A stretch of DNA of 64,000 nucleotides from Fictibacillus fluitans (GCF_030418125.1 NZ_JAUHTR010000001.1:310001-374000); one strand, 5' to 3'. Positions 52,048 through 61,149 are shown, counted from the first letter of the stretch. The notes: a model not told the origin generated them from the sequence alone. A program made the numbers and translations.

Positions 52048-52945
52048 TTTCTTTATTCATCTCACACTCTATTTCTTCCAGCCCCTCTTGTATCCAGCTG
52101 TTGTTTTTTCTTCGGATCCCCTCCAAAATGTATTGCAAATGATCAAACGTTACAAAAAAAGCGACTTTTTTTAGAATATCATCAATATTTTGTTCACCCA
52201 TGATGCTGAGAAGACTCTGTAAAAATGATTTGCCGCACTCTTCTAAAATATAACGATATTCAAAATCGGGATCGCTGATCGCAAGGTCGCCAAAGTCAAT
52301 AACACCCGTAATTCTGAAGGTTTCGGGATCAATTAATAGGTGATCCATAGACAAATCGCCGTGTATAGGAGAAGGTGTATACTCCGCATAGCGGGGATGA
52401 TGTAAATAGTCTTGAAAACAAGAGGAAATATACTTTTGCAAACTGCTATTCATCAAGGGGAAAATATCTTTCTCCACCTCTTGCTGCAAGCGTGAATAAA
52501 AGGAGTGCAAATCCTGTTCCGGAACACCATTTGCTTTTGCCTGCTTTACTGGAAAGGCTCGTAATTCCTTGATAAATTCGGACAAGTGTATAATAAATTC
52601 TTTCCTCTCTTTCTCATTAAAAGAATGAATCGAATTCTCCATCAAAATTTCTCCCGGGAGTAACCTGTAACCTGCAAAGGCCAGCCCGTCTTTTTGTCTG
52701 CCATAATATTTAAATCGTGGTACCGCCGCAGAAATACAAGAGGAGAGAGAAGGCAATATCCGCGCCTCTTTATCTAAATCATCAGAGGCTCTTTGGTTCT
52801 TCGCAAACCGGAATGCCCACTCCTCATTTATCTTCAAGACCATACTCATCCATCCTTCACCAAGCTTATGGACAGTTTCAACGGTCAGATCCTTACATTG
52901 TTCTTCAATACTGGTTACATATGCTGAGTATTTATCCTTTTCCAT
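52043..52945 (-). CDS. Aminoglycoside/macrolide phosphotransferase-like kinase
   Basis: A 300-residue protein with the APH kinase-like fold. The N-lobe Lys/Arg region is EEWAFRFAKN. The catalytic loop IHGDLSMDHLLIDPET (about 192-207) has the Brenner motif HGDxxxxH, and the metal-binding IDFGDLAISDPDFEY follows at about 216-230. The length and the HGDLS-IDFGD pair match the Mph/APH group acting on small hydroxylated molecules. Whether it inactivates an antibiotic or phosphorylates a metabolite cannot be told; no transfer signals surround it. AGGAGG 5 nt before ATG 52945. Confidence 0.82.
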   Translation of the reverse strand: MEKDKYSAYVTSIEEQCKDLTVETVHKLGEGWMSMVLKINEEWAFRFAKNQRASDDLDKEARILPSLSSCISAAVPRFKYYGRQKDGLAFAGYRLLPGEILMENSIHSFNEKERKEFIIHLSEFIKELRAFPVKQAKANGVPEQDLHSFYSRLQQEVEKDIFPLMNSSLQKYISSCFQDYLHHPRYAEYTPSPIHGDLSMDHLLIDPETFRITGVIDFGDLAISDPDFEYRYILEECGKSFLQSLLSIMGEQNIDDILKKVAFFVTFDHLQYILEGIRRKNNSWIQEGLEEIECEMNKEK

Positions 52946-52974
52946 GAATGCCTCCTAAAAGACGTTCTCGGGGT

Positions 52975-54864
52975 CTATGACAATCTGAACAGCAGCTTCC
53001 TGAGTACAGGCACTAAATAACTGACCAGTTCGGCAGCGCTCGGTACGACAACCTGATGGCTTCCATATATATTTTTCATCAGATTTTGAGCTTCCTCCGT
53101 CACTTTACCGTTGGAAATGTACATGCCAAGAATCTCGATTCCGAGTTTACGTGTATGGGTCACCGCTTCATGCGTGTCGAGTATTCCATGGTTTTCATAA
53201 TCAAATGCTGCAGGTTCTCCATCCGAAAAAACGAGCAGGAACTTTTGCTTTTCCTTGCGTTTCAGCAAATCTTCTGCTTTTTTCCGGATCGAATAGCCAT
53301 CGCGGTTGTCTTCCTGAGGCTCCAGCTGCAGAATTTCCGGACCGTATTGATTTTTCAGCGAGTGGTTGAATGAAATCACTTCTTGAAAATAATTAGGCTG
53401 ACTGTCTTTTTTGGCATCTGCTGCATCTTCCCAAAAGCCTACAATCGAATGTGGAATCCGCACAGCTTTCAGCGTTTCATGGAACAAGACAATCGCCTGG
53501 TGGGTTTCATCCATTTTATCGAACATGGATGCGGAACAATCGACCAGCAAGGTAAAAACAGCATCAAGCTCTTGCGGCGATTCCATTTTTTTATAAAAAA
53601 GCCGCGGATTTTTGTCAGTCAACAGCCGTGTCAGTTTCTTGCTCAAACGGCCAAAGTGCAAGTCCTGATTCGGTACGTTCTTTTTATGCTCAATCGTTTT
53701 CAAAAAACTTTGTTTCAATAAGCTGATGGAAGGCTGAACAGCTGATTTAATTTCATAATATTTTATCAAATCCTGTGAAGTCGGTAATTTGGTCTCCACC
53801 TTTTTTTCGACCGCATACCGGTTCATCTCGCCATAAGGAAATACATCCTTTCCAGGCGCACTTCCCTTTTCGTTCAGACCGGCATCCATTTCTCCGGAAA
53901 AATCCTTGCCTTTCGAACGTTTGGCTCCAGCCTGAACGGCACCGAAGGCCTGATCGCCTTCCTCAGCCCTTCTTCCTCCTTCACCCAGCAAATCAGTAGA
54001 AGTGCCCTGATCCAGCTCGAATTGCAGAAAGGAATCCGTTGGTGAAGAGGTTTCCTCATGCCAGCTTGGCATTTCTTCATGTTCCGTTTCCTGCCCATCC
54101 GTTTCTTCTTCTGTTTCCATGATGTGAGGTGTTTTGACTTCATTCTCCCTTACAAGATCCTTGAATGTAAGTGCACTGGATTCATAAAAAGATAAGTAGG
54201 AAGCAGCCATGTCCAAAACATCAAAATCCCGAAGAATGTTCTGAATGACCTGCATGATTTCCGTGATTTCACGAGTGCTTTCCGCCCTGTTCAACCGAAG
54301 AAGCGGATCACGCAGTTTATCATAAAATCCGCTCAATGGAGAACTCAACTTTACAAACCGGTGATTGGCCAATAAGAAAATGCTGCAGAAAAAAGCATCA
54401 AGCCACTTTCTTTGCTGAAGATGCTGCCGCAGCTGCCGCTGGTAGTAGGTAAGGAGAACCTTTTTTCTCTCTGAAAAGGAAGCCGTCATGCCTGGGCGTC
54501 TGGCAATACACTCTTTCTCCAGCCGGTAATCTTCGGAAAAAAGCAGAAGGTGCTTTAAAAACTGATGATGTTCTTCCTTTCTATAGGTGTGTAATGCTTC
54601 TTGCAACAAACTCAGATCACTAAAATAAAAGTTGCCTAAGCTTCGCAAATACACTTCACTTTTTAACCCGTGAAGCTGGACAGGTCCGGGATACGTCATC
54701 CAAAACTGGCTCACATGGATGACATGGACTGGTTTATTTAAATAAGAATGATATGAAAACTCGAGCTCCAGGCTTGGATCCCGTGATAAGGTTTTGGCCA
54801 GGTCCATAAGCTGCATGTGAAGAAAGGCATCAATCTTTGTATCCGCAAATGACAAAAACTTCAT
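52975..54864 (-). CDS. yojO: VWA-domain protein of the YojO/NorD-CobT type
   Basis: A 629-residue soluble protein. The N-terminal ~240 residues are helical and basic, a middle segment (about 245-350) is acidic and low-complexity (ETEEETDGQETEHEEMP), and the C-terminal ~200 residues form a von Willebrand A domain. Its MIDAS motif is FTLLVDCSASMFDKMDETHQ (DxSxS), with later Thr/Asp ligands (FSDGEPAAFD). It partners the MoxR-type ATPase encoded 47 nt upstream. NorD/NorQ and CobS/CobT pairs use such modules to insert metals or activate enzymes, but no client oxidoreductase is nearby. It corresponds to B. subtilis YojO. Confidence 0.88.
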   Translation of the reverse strand: MKFLSFADTKIDAFLHMQLMDLAKTLSRDPSLELEFSYHSYLNKPVHVIHVSQFWMTYPGPVQLHGLKSEVYLRSLGNFYFSDLSLLQEALHTYRKEEHHQFLKHLLLFSEDYRLEKECIARRPGMTASFSERKKVLLTYYQRQLRQHLQQRKWLDAFFCSIFLLANHRFVKLSSPLSGFYDKLRDPLLRLNRAESTREITEIMQVIQNILRDFDVLDMAASYLSFYESSALTFKDLVRENEVKTPHIMETEEETDGQETEHEEMPSWHEETSSPTDSFLQFELDQGTSTDLLGEGGRRAEEGDQAFGAVQAGAKRSKGKDFSGEMDAGLNEKGSAPGKDVFPYGEMNRYAVEKKVETKLPTSQDLIKYYEIKSAVQPSISLLKQSFLKTIEHKKNVPNQDLHFGRLSKKLTRLLTDKNPRLFYKKMESPQELDAVFTLLVDCSASMFDKMDETHQAIVLFHETLKAVRIPHSIVGFWEDAADAKKDSQPNYFQEVISFNHSLKNQYGPEILQLEPQEDNRDGYSIRKKAEDLLKRKEKQKFLLVFSDGEPAAFDYENHGILDTHEAVTHTRKLGIEILGMYISNGKVTEEAQNLMKNIYGSHQVVVPSAAELVSYLVPVLRKLLFRLS

Positions 54865-54911
54865 GTGGTTACACCTCCTTTGCTTCTATTAATAAGTTTC
54901 CACATAAGCCC

Positions 54912-55802
54912 TTAAAGAAATAGAGTGTCGGCTATATTGTGGATGAGGGTACGTTCCCGCTCGTCCTCCAATTTATCAGTAACCGCCCGTTGAATAGCAC
55001 GTTTGGGAGGCATGTAGGCGGATAGATCTGCTGCATCCAGCAGCGCGCGGATGGATGCCGCATCCTCCGAGAGCTGGCCGGTACTCGTTTGCTGAATCAG
55101 ATCAGCAGAAAATTGAACAAATGCTTTTAGCAATTCCTCATCCTTCTGCTCTGACTGGTTAAGGAGCATTTCATACAGGGTATCTCCCTGAATATATGGA
55201 ACCTCAATCACAACAAACCGGTTCTTTAACGCTTCGTTTAACGGTACCGTGCCGATATAGCCTTCATTGATAGCGGCAATGACATTGAATCCTTCAGCCG
55301 CTTTCAGCAATTCTCCGGTAAATGGGTTGGTCACCGATCGCCGATAGTCAAGAATTCCGTTAAGGATCGGCAGAGTTTCCGGCTTGGAAACGTTAATTTC
55401 ATCAATATACAGAAAGTGGCCATTTACGGCTGCCTTTGTCACCGGGCCGGGGATAAATTCAATTTCGGAATGGCCATTTTCATAGCGGATCGTCTTGTGT
55501 CCAAGCAATGCTTCAGCGTCCAGATCTACTGAACAGTTGATCGAGTGGAGAGGCTGCTGAAACAGAAATGACAAATATTCGGCAAGCTTTGTTTTTCCAG
55601 AACCGGTCGGCCCCTTTAACAAAACATTCTTGCCCATCAGAAGTGCAATGACTGCATCATTTACGATTTCCTGATTTTCTGAGGTATACCCTTTATTCCC
55701 GATCAAATGCTGATAATCCTTTGAATGGTTTCCGGGGTTTCCTCTAAAATCCTTCAGTTTTTCTAATAATCGGTTTGGCAAATTCAAATCATCTATACTC
55801 AT
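54912..55802 (-). CDS. yojN: MoxR-type AAA+ ATPase of the YojN/NorQ type
   Basis: About 296 residues. Walker A is LLKGPTGSGKTKLAEYLS (about 63-80), Walker B FLYIDEINVSKPETLPILNG (DEIN), sensor 1 NVIAAINEGY, and the Arg finger region NRFVVIEVPY. The C-terminal lid holds IRALLDAADLSAYMPPKRAIQRAV. It works with the VWA partner as a chaperone-like remodeller. AAGGAA 7 nt before ATG 55802 is better than the in-frame start 21 nt upstream. It is the first gene of the yojN-yojO pair. Confidence 0.9.
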   Translation of the reverse strand: MSIDDLNLPNRLLEKLKDFRGNPGNHSKDYQHLIGNKGYTSENQEIVNDAVIALLMGKNVLLKGPTGSGKTKLAEYLSFLFQQPLHSINCSVDLDAEALLGHKTIRYENGHSEIEFIPGPVTKAAVNGHFLYIDEINVSKPETLPILNGILDYRRSVTNPFTGELLKAAEGFNVIAAINEGYIGTVPLNEALKNRFVVIEVPYIQGDTLYEMLLNQSEQKDEELLKAFVQFSADLIQQTSTGQLSEDAASIRALLDAADLSAYMPPKRAIQRAVTDKLEDERERTLIHNIADTLFL

Positions 55803-55896
55803 GGGAAAATTCCTTTCATCCATATAAACTGTAAATACCTATTATATAGTATCTCTCTTCCCATGTCCTTTCAAATACCAAGGTCTCCACCCTGCA

Positions 55897-55925
55897 TTGA
55901 CATTGCCTGCGAATCTCTTTAGAAT
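55897..55925 (+). promoter_or_regulatory. Sigma-A promoter for fabL
   Basis: TTGACA (55897-55902), 17 nt, TAGAAT (55920-55925): 6/6 and 5/6 matches. The start of transcription would fall at about 55932. Confidence 0.75.
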
Positions 55926-55931
55926 TTAGAA

Positions 55932-55948
55932 TTAGTACCAAGTGCTAA
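55932..55948 (+). promoter_or_regulatory. FapR-type operator at the fabL start of transcription
   Basis: TTAGTACCAAGTGCTAA is a 17-bp imperfect palindrome closely resembling the FapR box (TTAGTACC-N-GGTACTAA type, 6 of 8 arm positions symmetrical). It begins 6 nt after the -10, where FapR is known to block lipid-gene promoters until malonyl-CoA releases it. Confidence 0.65.
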
Positions 55949-55955
55949 ATGATAA

Positions 55956-56723
<768 letters not shown>

Positions 56724-56732
56724 ATCGCTTGA

Positions 56733-56792
56733 AAAACGCTCCTTTTAAAGAACTGTCACCTGATAGCGTGACAATTCAGGGGGCGTTTTTTC
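56733..56792 (+). terminator. Branched (Y-shaped) terminator after fabL
   Basis: AACGCTCC pairs with GGGGCGTT (one GU) and is followed by six T. The ~37-nt loop encloses a second perfect stem TGTCAC/GTGACA, giving a two-tier hairpin. Confidence 0.6.
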
Positions 56793-56805
56793 TTTTAAAA
56801 ATATA

Positions 56806-56835
56806 TTGACTGACCGGTCATATCGGTAATATAAT
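56806..56835 (+). promoter_or_regulatory. Promoter of the MFS pump gene
   Basis: TTGACT (56806-56811), 18 nt, TATAAT (56830-56835). The spacer contains a perfect palindrome typical of repressor sites. Confidence 0.7.
56811..56820. promoter_or_regulatory. TetR-type operator 1 in the MFS promoter spacer
   Basis: TGACCGGTCA is a perfect 10-bp palindrome placed between -35 and -10, a typical position and sequence for a TetR-family repressor. Confidence 0.6.
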
Positions 56836-56868
56836 AAGAAAGTGCTATATGTATAAGTTATGTATTCG

Positions 56869-56887
56869 CCCACTGACCAGTGGGTCA
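56869..56887. promoter_or_regulatory. Second TGACC dyad downstream of the MFS promoter
   Basis: TGACCAGTGGGTCA (56874-56887) repeats the TGAC...GTCA half-sites of operator 1 with a wider centre. It overlaps a second dyad CCCACT/AGTGGG (56869-56884). Probably another repressor site in the leader. Confidence 0.5.
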
Positions 56888-56930
56888 TTTTTGTGATGCA
56901 TTCAATTAATAAAAAGATAGGAGATAACAG

Positions 56931-58544
56931 ATGAACAATGAATTAACCCCCTCTATCAACCGAAACATGGTCCTCCTGGGCCTTATTATCGGTATGTTTT
57001 TTAGTGCGATGGAACAAACGGTGGTAGGTACAGCGATGCCGACCATCATCGGAGAACTGAATGGTTTTTCCATATTTGCCTGGGTTACGACCGCTTACCT
57101 GATTACGTCAACCACAATCATTCCGATTGTTGGTAAGCTGTCCGATATCTACGGACGACGGCTGCTTTATCTGATTGGTACGGTAATATTCGTTATCGGA
57201 TCCGCCCTTTGTGCGACCGCCGGTTCCATGGAAGAATTAATTATTTACCGTGGTATTCAAGGTCTTGGCGGCGGTATGATCATGCCGCTTTCCCAAACCA
57301 TAATTGGGGATATTTTTACTGCCGAGCAGCGTGCAAAATGGCAGGGTGTCTTCGGCGCCATTTTTGGTTTAAGCTCTGTAATTGGTCCATTTATTGGAGG
57401 ATTCCTGGTGGATACCATCAGCTGGCACTGGATTTTCACGATTAACGTTCCATTTGGTTTGTTATCGGCCATTTTGATCTTTATTGGAATGAAGCATGAA
57501 ATGGTTCGGCCAAAACATGAGGTCAATATCGACTACTGGGGTATCGTCACGCTGATTCCTGCCATTGTTCTGTTACTGCTTGGCCTTACCTTTGGAGGAG
57601 ATAAATTTGATTGGGGTTCAATTGAAAGTGCACTGATTTTCGGCTCTTCCATTGTACTGATGATTATTTTCGGATTTGTCGAGAAGAAAGCCAAAGAACC
57701 GATACTTGATCTGTCCTTGTTTAAAAATCGTGTATTTGCTGCAACAAATGCGCTGGGGTTTTTGCTTGGTCTTGGAATGTTCGGAGCGATTATGTTCGTT
57801 CCCATGTTTATGCAGGGTATTATGGGTGTGACTCCTACACAGGCCGGATCAACCATGACCCCAATGATGATCTCCCTCATCCTTGCCAGTATCGTTGGAG
57901 GAAGGCTTTTATTGAAGCTTCCGTACCGGACTGTGTTAACAGCGGGTATGCTTATTACGGCTTTTGGTTTTTACTTGATGAGCACAATGGGAGTGGAATC
58001 AAAAGAAATTACGGCTTATGCTTACATGATCATCATGGGATTTGGTATGGGTCTGGTTATGCCTACCCTGATGATTGCCATCCAGAATGAATTTCCGAAG
58101 GGCAAACTCGGAGCTGTCACATCGGCTTCCACCTTCTTCCGTTCCATTGGCGGTACGATTGGTATTACTGTTTTGAATGTTGTCATGAACCACTCCCTGG
58201 AAAGCAATATGCAAGACGTTGTAAAGGAACAAAGCAATCCCATGCTGCAAGGAATTTTCCAGAAGCTTGCGGATAAAACGGATGCGTTGTTCAGCCTTCT
58301 CATTCATCCTGATATGCTTAAACTGCCAGACGCCATCAAAGGTACGGTTATCCATTCCATTCAGACGGCATGGAGCAGTTCATTTACTACCGTCTTTATG
58401 ACTGGTCTAATCTTTATCGGTGCCGGTATCCTGGTCGCACTTTCTGTAGGCAGCGGGCGGATTAAGAGTGAAACCCGGGCACAGGAAACAAGCGTTCCTT
58501 TGGCCGAAAAAGCCGCTGGAGAAATTTATACCAAAAAGACATGA
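56931..58544 (+). CDS. MFS drug:proton antiporter, DHA2 (14-TM, EmrB/QacA) family
   Basis: A 537-residue exporter with 14 predicted helices. Family motifs are LDxT-like motif D1 (IGMFFSAMEQTVVGTAMPTI, where Asp is replaced by Glu), motif A GKLSDIYGRR (about 64-73), motif B RGIQGLGGG (about 98-106) and motif C GPFIGGFLVD (about 145-154). The 40-residue C-terminal tail is cytosolic. It probably exports hydrophobic compounds or dyes. The TetR-type operators upstream predict drug-inducible expression, but the repressor gene is not adjacent. AGGAG precedes ATG 56931. Confidence 0.92.
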   Translation: MNNELTPSINRNMVLLGLIIGMFFSAMEQTVVGTAMPTIIGELNGFSIFAWVTTAYLITSTTIIPIVGKLSDIYGRRLLYLIGTVIFVIGSALCATAGSMEELIIYRGIQGLGGGMIMPLSQTIIGDIFTAEQRAKWQGVFGAIFGLSSVIGPFIGGFLVDTISWHWIFTINVPFGLLSAILIFIGMKHEMVRPKHEVNIDYWGIVTLIPAIVLLLLGLTFGGDKFDWGSIESALIFGSSIVLMIIFGFVEKKAKEPILDLSLFKNRVFAATNALGFLLGLGMFGAIMFVPMFMQGIMGVTPTQAGSTMTPMMISLILASIVGGRLLLKLPYRTVLTAGMLITAFGFYLMSTMGVESKEITAYAYMIIMGFGMGLVMPTLMIAIQNEFPKGKLGAVTSASTFFRSIGGTIGITVLNVVMNHSLESNMQDVVKEQSNPMLQGIFQKLADKTDALFSLLIHPDMLKLPDAIKGTVIHSIQTAWSSSFTTVFMTGLIFIGAGILVALSVGSGRIKSETRAQETSVPLAEKAAGEIYTKKT

Positions 58545-58572
58545 AGCAATTTTTGCTTCATGTCTTTTTTAT
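58534..58572. terminator. Bidirectional terminator between the MFS gene and metX
   Basis: AAAAAGACATGAAGCAA pairs with TTGCTTCATGTCTTTTT around TTT; perfect stem with A and T tracts. Confidence 0.85.
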
Positions 58573-59651
58573 TTGGAAAAAAATCGCTCCAGGTATGGAC
58601 CCCATTTTTCGAATTCTGTTAAAAACCCATCATGGCCGAAAATGGTATTCACCTCTTGGAAGAGTGCCTTTTGGCTTTCTTCATTCACACTTTCGGTAAA
58701 TGTCTTCATCATGGCTGGCGGGTACAACAAGTCCTCGGTAAAACCAAGACAGAGCATTTTCGCCCTGTACCCTTTGCTTGCTTGATGGATTCCTCCTCTT
58801 CCTCTGCCGATATCATGGCTGTCCATTGCCTTCAGCAGGGTAAGGTAGCTGTTGGCATCAAACCGCTGGGACAGCTTTTGTGCCTGATAATGAAGATAGG
58901 TTTCAACAGAAAACGAGGCTTCGTCTGATATGGAATACCATTCCTCCGTTTGTTCCCGCTGAAATCGCTGATTAAATAATGTACCCGAACGGTAGGTCAG
59001 CATACCAATCATTCTTGCGATGCCCAGTCCTTTGGCAGGAGCCGTATCTGATGAATAATTTCCGTCACACCATTCGGGATCACTTACAATTGCCGTTCTC
59101 CCTATGGCATTGAATCCTATGGCATAATCACTTAGAGCAGGTGTAACCGCAATGGGAATCAGACGGTCCATCATATCCGGATAGAGCAATCCCCACTCCA
59201 GAACCTGCATTCCGCCAAGCGATCCTCCAATAACCGTGTCAAGTGAATGAATGTGAAGTACCTCAAGCAATCGTTTTTGAGCCTTGACCATATCGCGAAT
59301 TGTGATAACCGGAAAGTGCCCGCCGTATCTCTCCCCTGTCAAAGGGTTGACCGAAAGCGGTCCTGTCGTTCCTTCACAGCCGCCAAGGACATTGGTAGTA
59401 ATCACCTGGTACTTTTCTGAATCGATATATTGGCCCGGCCCGATGAGTCCCTCCCACCATCCAGGTCCGTTATCCGCCGTTACTGTATATTGATTTCCTG
59501 TAAGTGCGTGGCACACCAAAATAGTTGGAGCATCAGCAGCTCCTTTGCGCTGATAGGCAACATGAACATCAGGCAATGTTTTTCCGGATTCCAGAACCAG
59601 GTCCCCTATCTCAGCCACTTCATTTTCTATTGCTGCTTGTGCATTTGCCAT
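58569..59651 (-). CDS. metX: Homoserine O-acetyltransferase
   Basis: A 360-residue alpha/beta hydrolase-fold enzyme that acylates homoserine, the first committed step of methionine synthesis. Motifs are VCHALTGNQ (oxyanion region), GWWEGLIGPG, NVLGGCEGTTGP and the nucleophile elbow IGGSLGGMQVLEWG (Ser near residue 142). The catalytic His is near the C-terminus in FGHDGFL. Family members may use acetyl- or succinyl-CoA; sequence alone does not settle this. GGAGGG 7 nt before ATG 59651. It is the only gene behind a SAM-I riboswitch and no metY/metB follows. Confidence 0.94.
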   Translation of the reverse strand: MANAQAAIENEVAEIGDLVLESGKTLPDVHVAYQRKGAADAPTILVCHALTGNQYTVTADNGPGWWEGLIGPGQYIDSEKYQVITTNVLGGCEGTTGPLSVNPLTGERYGGHFPVITIRDMVKAQKRLLEVLHIHSLDTVIGGSLGGMQVLEWGLLYPDMMDRLIPIAVTPALSDYAIGFNAIGRTAIVSDPEWCDGNYSSDTAPAKGLGIARMIGMLTYRSGTLFNQRFQREQTEEWYSISDEASFSVETYLHYQAQKLSQRFDANSYLTLLKAMDSHDIGRGRGGIHQASKGYRAKMLCLGFTEDLLYPPAMMKTFTESVNEESQKALFQEVNTIFGHDGFLTEFEKWGPYLERFFSK

Positions 59652-59683
59652 CAGATATCCCTCCGATTTTCTCAAACAAAAAA

Positions 59684-59849
59684 CACCTCTCTTTTTAGAA
59701 TCAGAGAGGTGCAATCATCCATTTAAGGGCTGTACCATCTCTTATCTGTCAAAGTGCTTTGCCTTTGCAGGATTTGGCACCAGTACAGAAGTTTCTCTGC
59801 AGGTTGCCGGGTATCATCGGGCCAGTCCCTCCACCACTCTTGATAAGAG
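59684..59849 (-). ncRNA. SAM-I (S-box) riboswitch controlling metX
   Basis: On the minus strand the P1 strand CTCTTATCAAGAG starts the aptamer, then GGTGGAGGGACTGGCCCGA, the conserved GATGATACCCGGCAACC, GGTGCCAAATCCTGC and the closing GATAAGAG. A terminator follows (CACCTCTCT/AGAGAGGTG plus T run, 59684-59712). High S-adenosylmethionine should favour the terminator and shut off metX. Confidence 0.95.
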
Positions 59850-59885
59850 TTTACTATTCGATTATGAACAACTTTAATACGTTCA

Positions 59886-59914
59886 AAAATACAGCAGTCT
59901 TAAGAATTTGTCAA
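59886..59914 (-). promoter_or_regulatory. Promoter for the SAM riboswitch/metX transcript
   Basis: On the minus strand TTGACA, 17 nt, TATTTT, about 35 nt upstream of the aptamer. Confidence 0.55.
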
Positions 59915-59950
59915 TCAGAATTCCGAAAGATTTTTATTATTTGTCAGTGT

Positions 59951-59976
59951 GTTTGCCTTTCTTCTATAGCGGGTAA
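59951..59976 (+). promoter_or_regulatory. Sigma-B-type promoter for the universal stress protein gene
   Basis: GTTTGC, 14 nt, GGGTAA, ending 36 nt before ATG 60013. It fits the general-stress consensus with 4/6 and 5/6 matches; nhaX, a B. subtilis UspA gene, is also sigma-B dependent. Confidence 0.5.
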
Positions 59977-60012
59977 AAGTTAAGTAAAGTATATTCCAAA
60001 AGAGGTGAGGGT

Positions 60013-60501
60013 ATGCCTTCCTACCAAAAAATCCTGGTTGGTGTAGATGGTTCCCATTCTTCGGAAGCTGCGTTTTACAGAGCGATTGAAGTGGCAAAAG
60101 AATATCATGCCAAGTTGTATATCGTACACATCACCGAAGACCGCCTTCCTGCTGCTCCAATGGATGCCGGAGCCATTGCTATTGAAATGGACAGGGATCA
60201 AATGACAGCAGGAACACTTTTGGACGACTATGAAAAATTGGCCAGGAACCATGGATTAAAACATATAACCACTTTATCCAATTCCGGTTCACCGAAAATG
60301 GAGATCCTCTCATTTGCCAGTATGCATGAAGCTGACCTGATCGTCTGCGGTGCAACGGGCTTAAATGCAATGGAGCGGATCTTCATCGGAAGTGTTTCCC
60401 AATATATTACGCGTCATGCGAATTGCGATGTGCTGATCGCCAGAAACAGTACAAAAATTGAAACTTCAGGATTAAGCATCAAAAGCACGAGCCAACGGTA
60501 A
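60013..60501 (+). CDS. Universal stress protein, UspA family (NhaX-like)
   Basis: A 162-residue single UspA domain. It begins KILVGVDGSHSSEAAF (ATP-binding Asp), and the C-terminal ATP-binding motif G-2x-G-9x-G-S/T is complete in CGATGLNAMERIFIGSVSQYI (about 115-135), so it should bind ATP. Family members aid survival in stress by undefined means. The ~20-residue tail after the domain (RNSTKIETSGLSIKS) is polar. GAGGTGAGGG precedes ATG 60013. A sigma-B-like promoter lies upstream. Confidence 0.88.
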   Translation: MPSYQKILVGVDGSHSSEAAFYRAIEVAKEYHAKLYIVHITEDRLPAAPMDAGAIAIEMDRDQMTAGTLLDDYEKLARNHGLKHITTLSNSGSPKMEILSFASMHEADLIVCGATGLNAMERIFIGSVSQYITRHANCDVLIARNSTKIETSGLSIKSTSQR

Positions 60502-60528
60502 AAAAACCCCGTCCTGGAGAGACGGGGT
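60500..60528 (-). terminator. Terminator after the LysM/SleB-type hydrolase gene
   Basis: On the minus strand ACCCCGTC pairs with GACGGGGT around a 7-nt loop, followed by six T. It overlaps the end of the stress-protein gene. Confidence 0.8.
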
Positions 60529-60534
60529 CATGTA

Positions 60535-61149
60535 TTATTTGCTGAATGTATGGTTTCCAATGATTGTAGTTGCAGGTTTGGTATCCAGCCATCTGCTCAC
60601 AGCTGTCTTTTTATTGTAAAAGAACAGGGAGCCTTTGGTGTTATCATATCCGGATAACGCCTTATCCACAGCCTTTTCCGCTTCCGGGGAAGGCTTTTTC
60701 AAATTGTTCTCCATAACCGGCTGGAATTGTCCTTTATCATAGATGACATCATGAATGGAATCAGGAAAGCCGTCATCATCAACGCGATTCAATACAACCG
60801 CTGCAACTGCTGCTTTTCCTTCAAAGCTTTCACCCATGGCTTCTGCTTCTACGAGGGAAGCGAGCAATTCTTTATCTTCTGGCGTTGCTTTTATTTGTTC
60901 TGGCGCAGGTGCAGGTTTTTCAACGCTTACTCCCTTAACCGGCTGCACTTCTAAATTTTGTCCCGGATAGATCAAGTTGCCGGTAAGACCATTCTCCTTT
61001 TTGATCTCCTGAAACGGCACGTTATAGGATTGTCCAAGCTTCCAAAGCGTGTCCCCTTCTTTGACCGTATGTGCACTGGCTCCTGTTCCTCCAGCTATAG
61101 ACAGCCCAATGGCTGCAACTCCTGTAATGATACTTATCTTTTTAAACAT
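60535..61149 (-). CDS. Secreted cell-wall hydrolase, LysM plus SleB/CwlJ domain (YkvT-like)
   Basis: A 204-residue exported protein. The signal peptide covers residues ~1-26 (ASA cleavage). A LysM domain covers ~27-70 (HTVKEGDTLWKLGQSYNVPFQEI, LIYPGQNLEV), then a Pro/Glu linker, then a Hydrolase_2 (SleB/CwlJ) catalytic domain from ~93 with the putative catalytic Glu in LASLVEAEAMGES. Characterised relatives are lytic transglycosylases acting on cortex or wall peptidoglycan. The layout and size match B. subtilis YkvT, a vegetative wall hydrolase. GGGGGA precedes ATG 61149. Confidence 0.87.
   Translation of the reverse strand: MFKKISIITGVAAIGLSIAGGTGASAHTVKEGDTLWKLGQSYNVPFQEIKKENGLTGNLIYPGQNLEVQPVKGVSVEKPAPAPEQIKATPEDKELLASLVEAEAMGESFEGKAAVAAVVLNRVDDDGFPDSIHDVIYDKGQFQPVMENNLKKPSPEAEKAVDKALSGYDNTKGSLFFYNKKTAVSRWLDTKPATTIIGNHTFSK

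Noticed and set aside
52043-52945. Acquired antibiotic-resistance gene
   Set aside because: The phosphotransferase fold fits, but there are no mobile-element marks or composition shift, so a housekeeping small-molecule kinase is equally likely.
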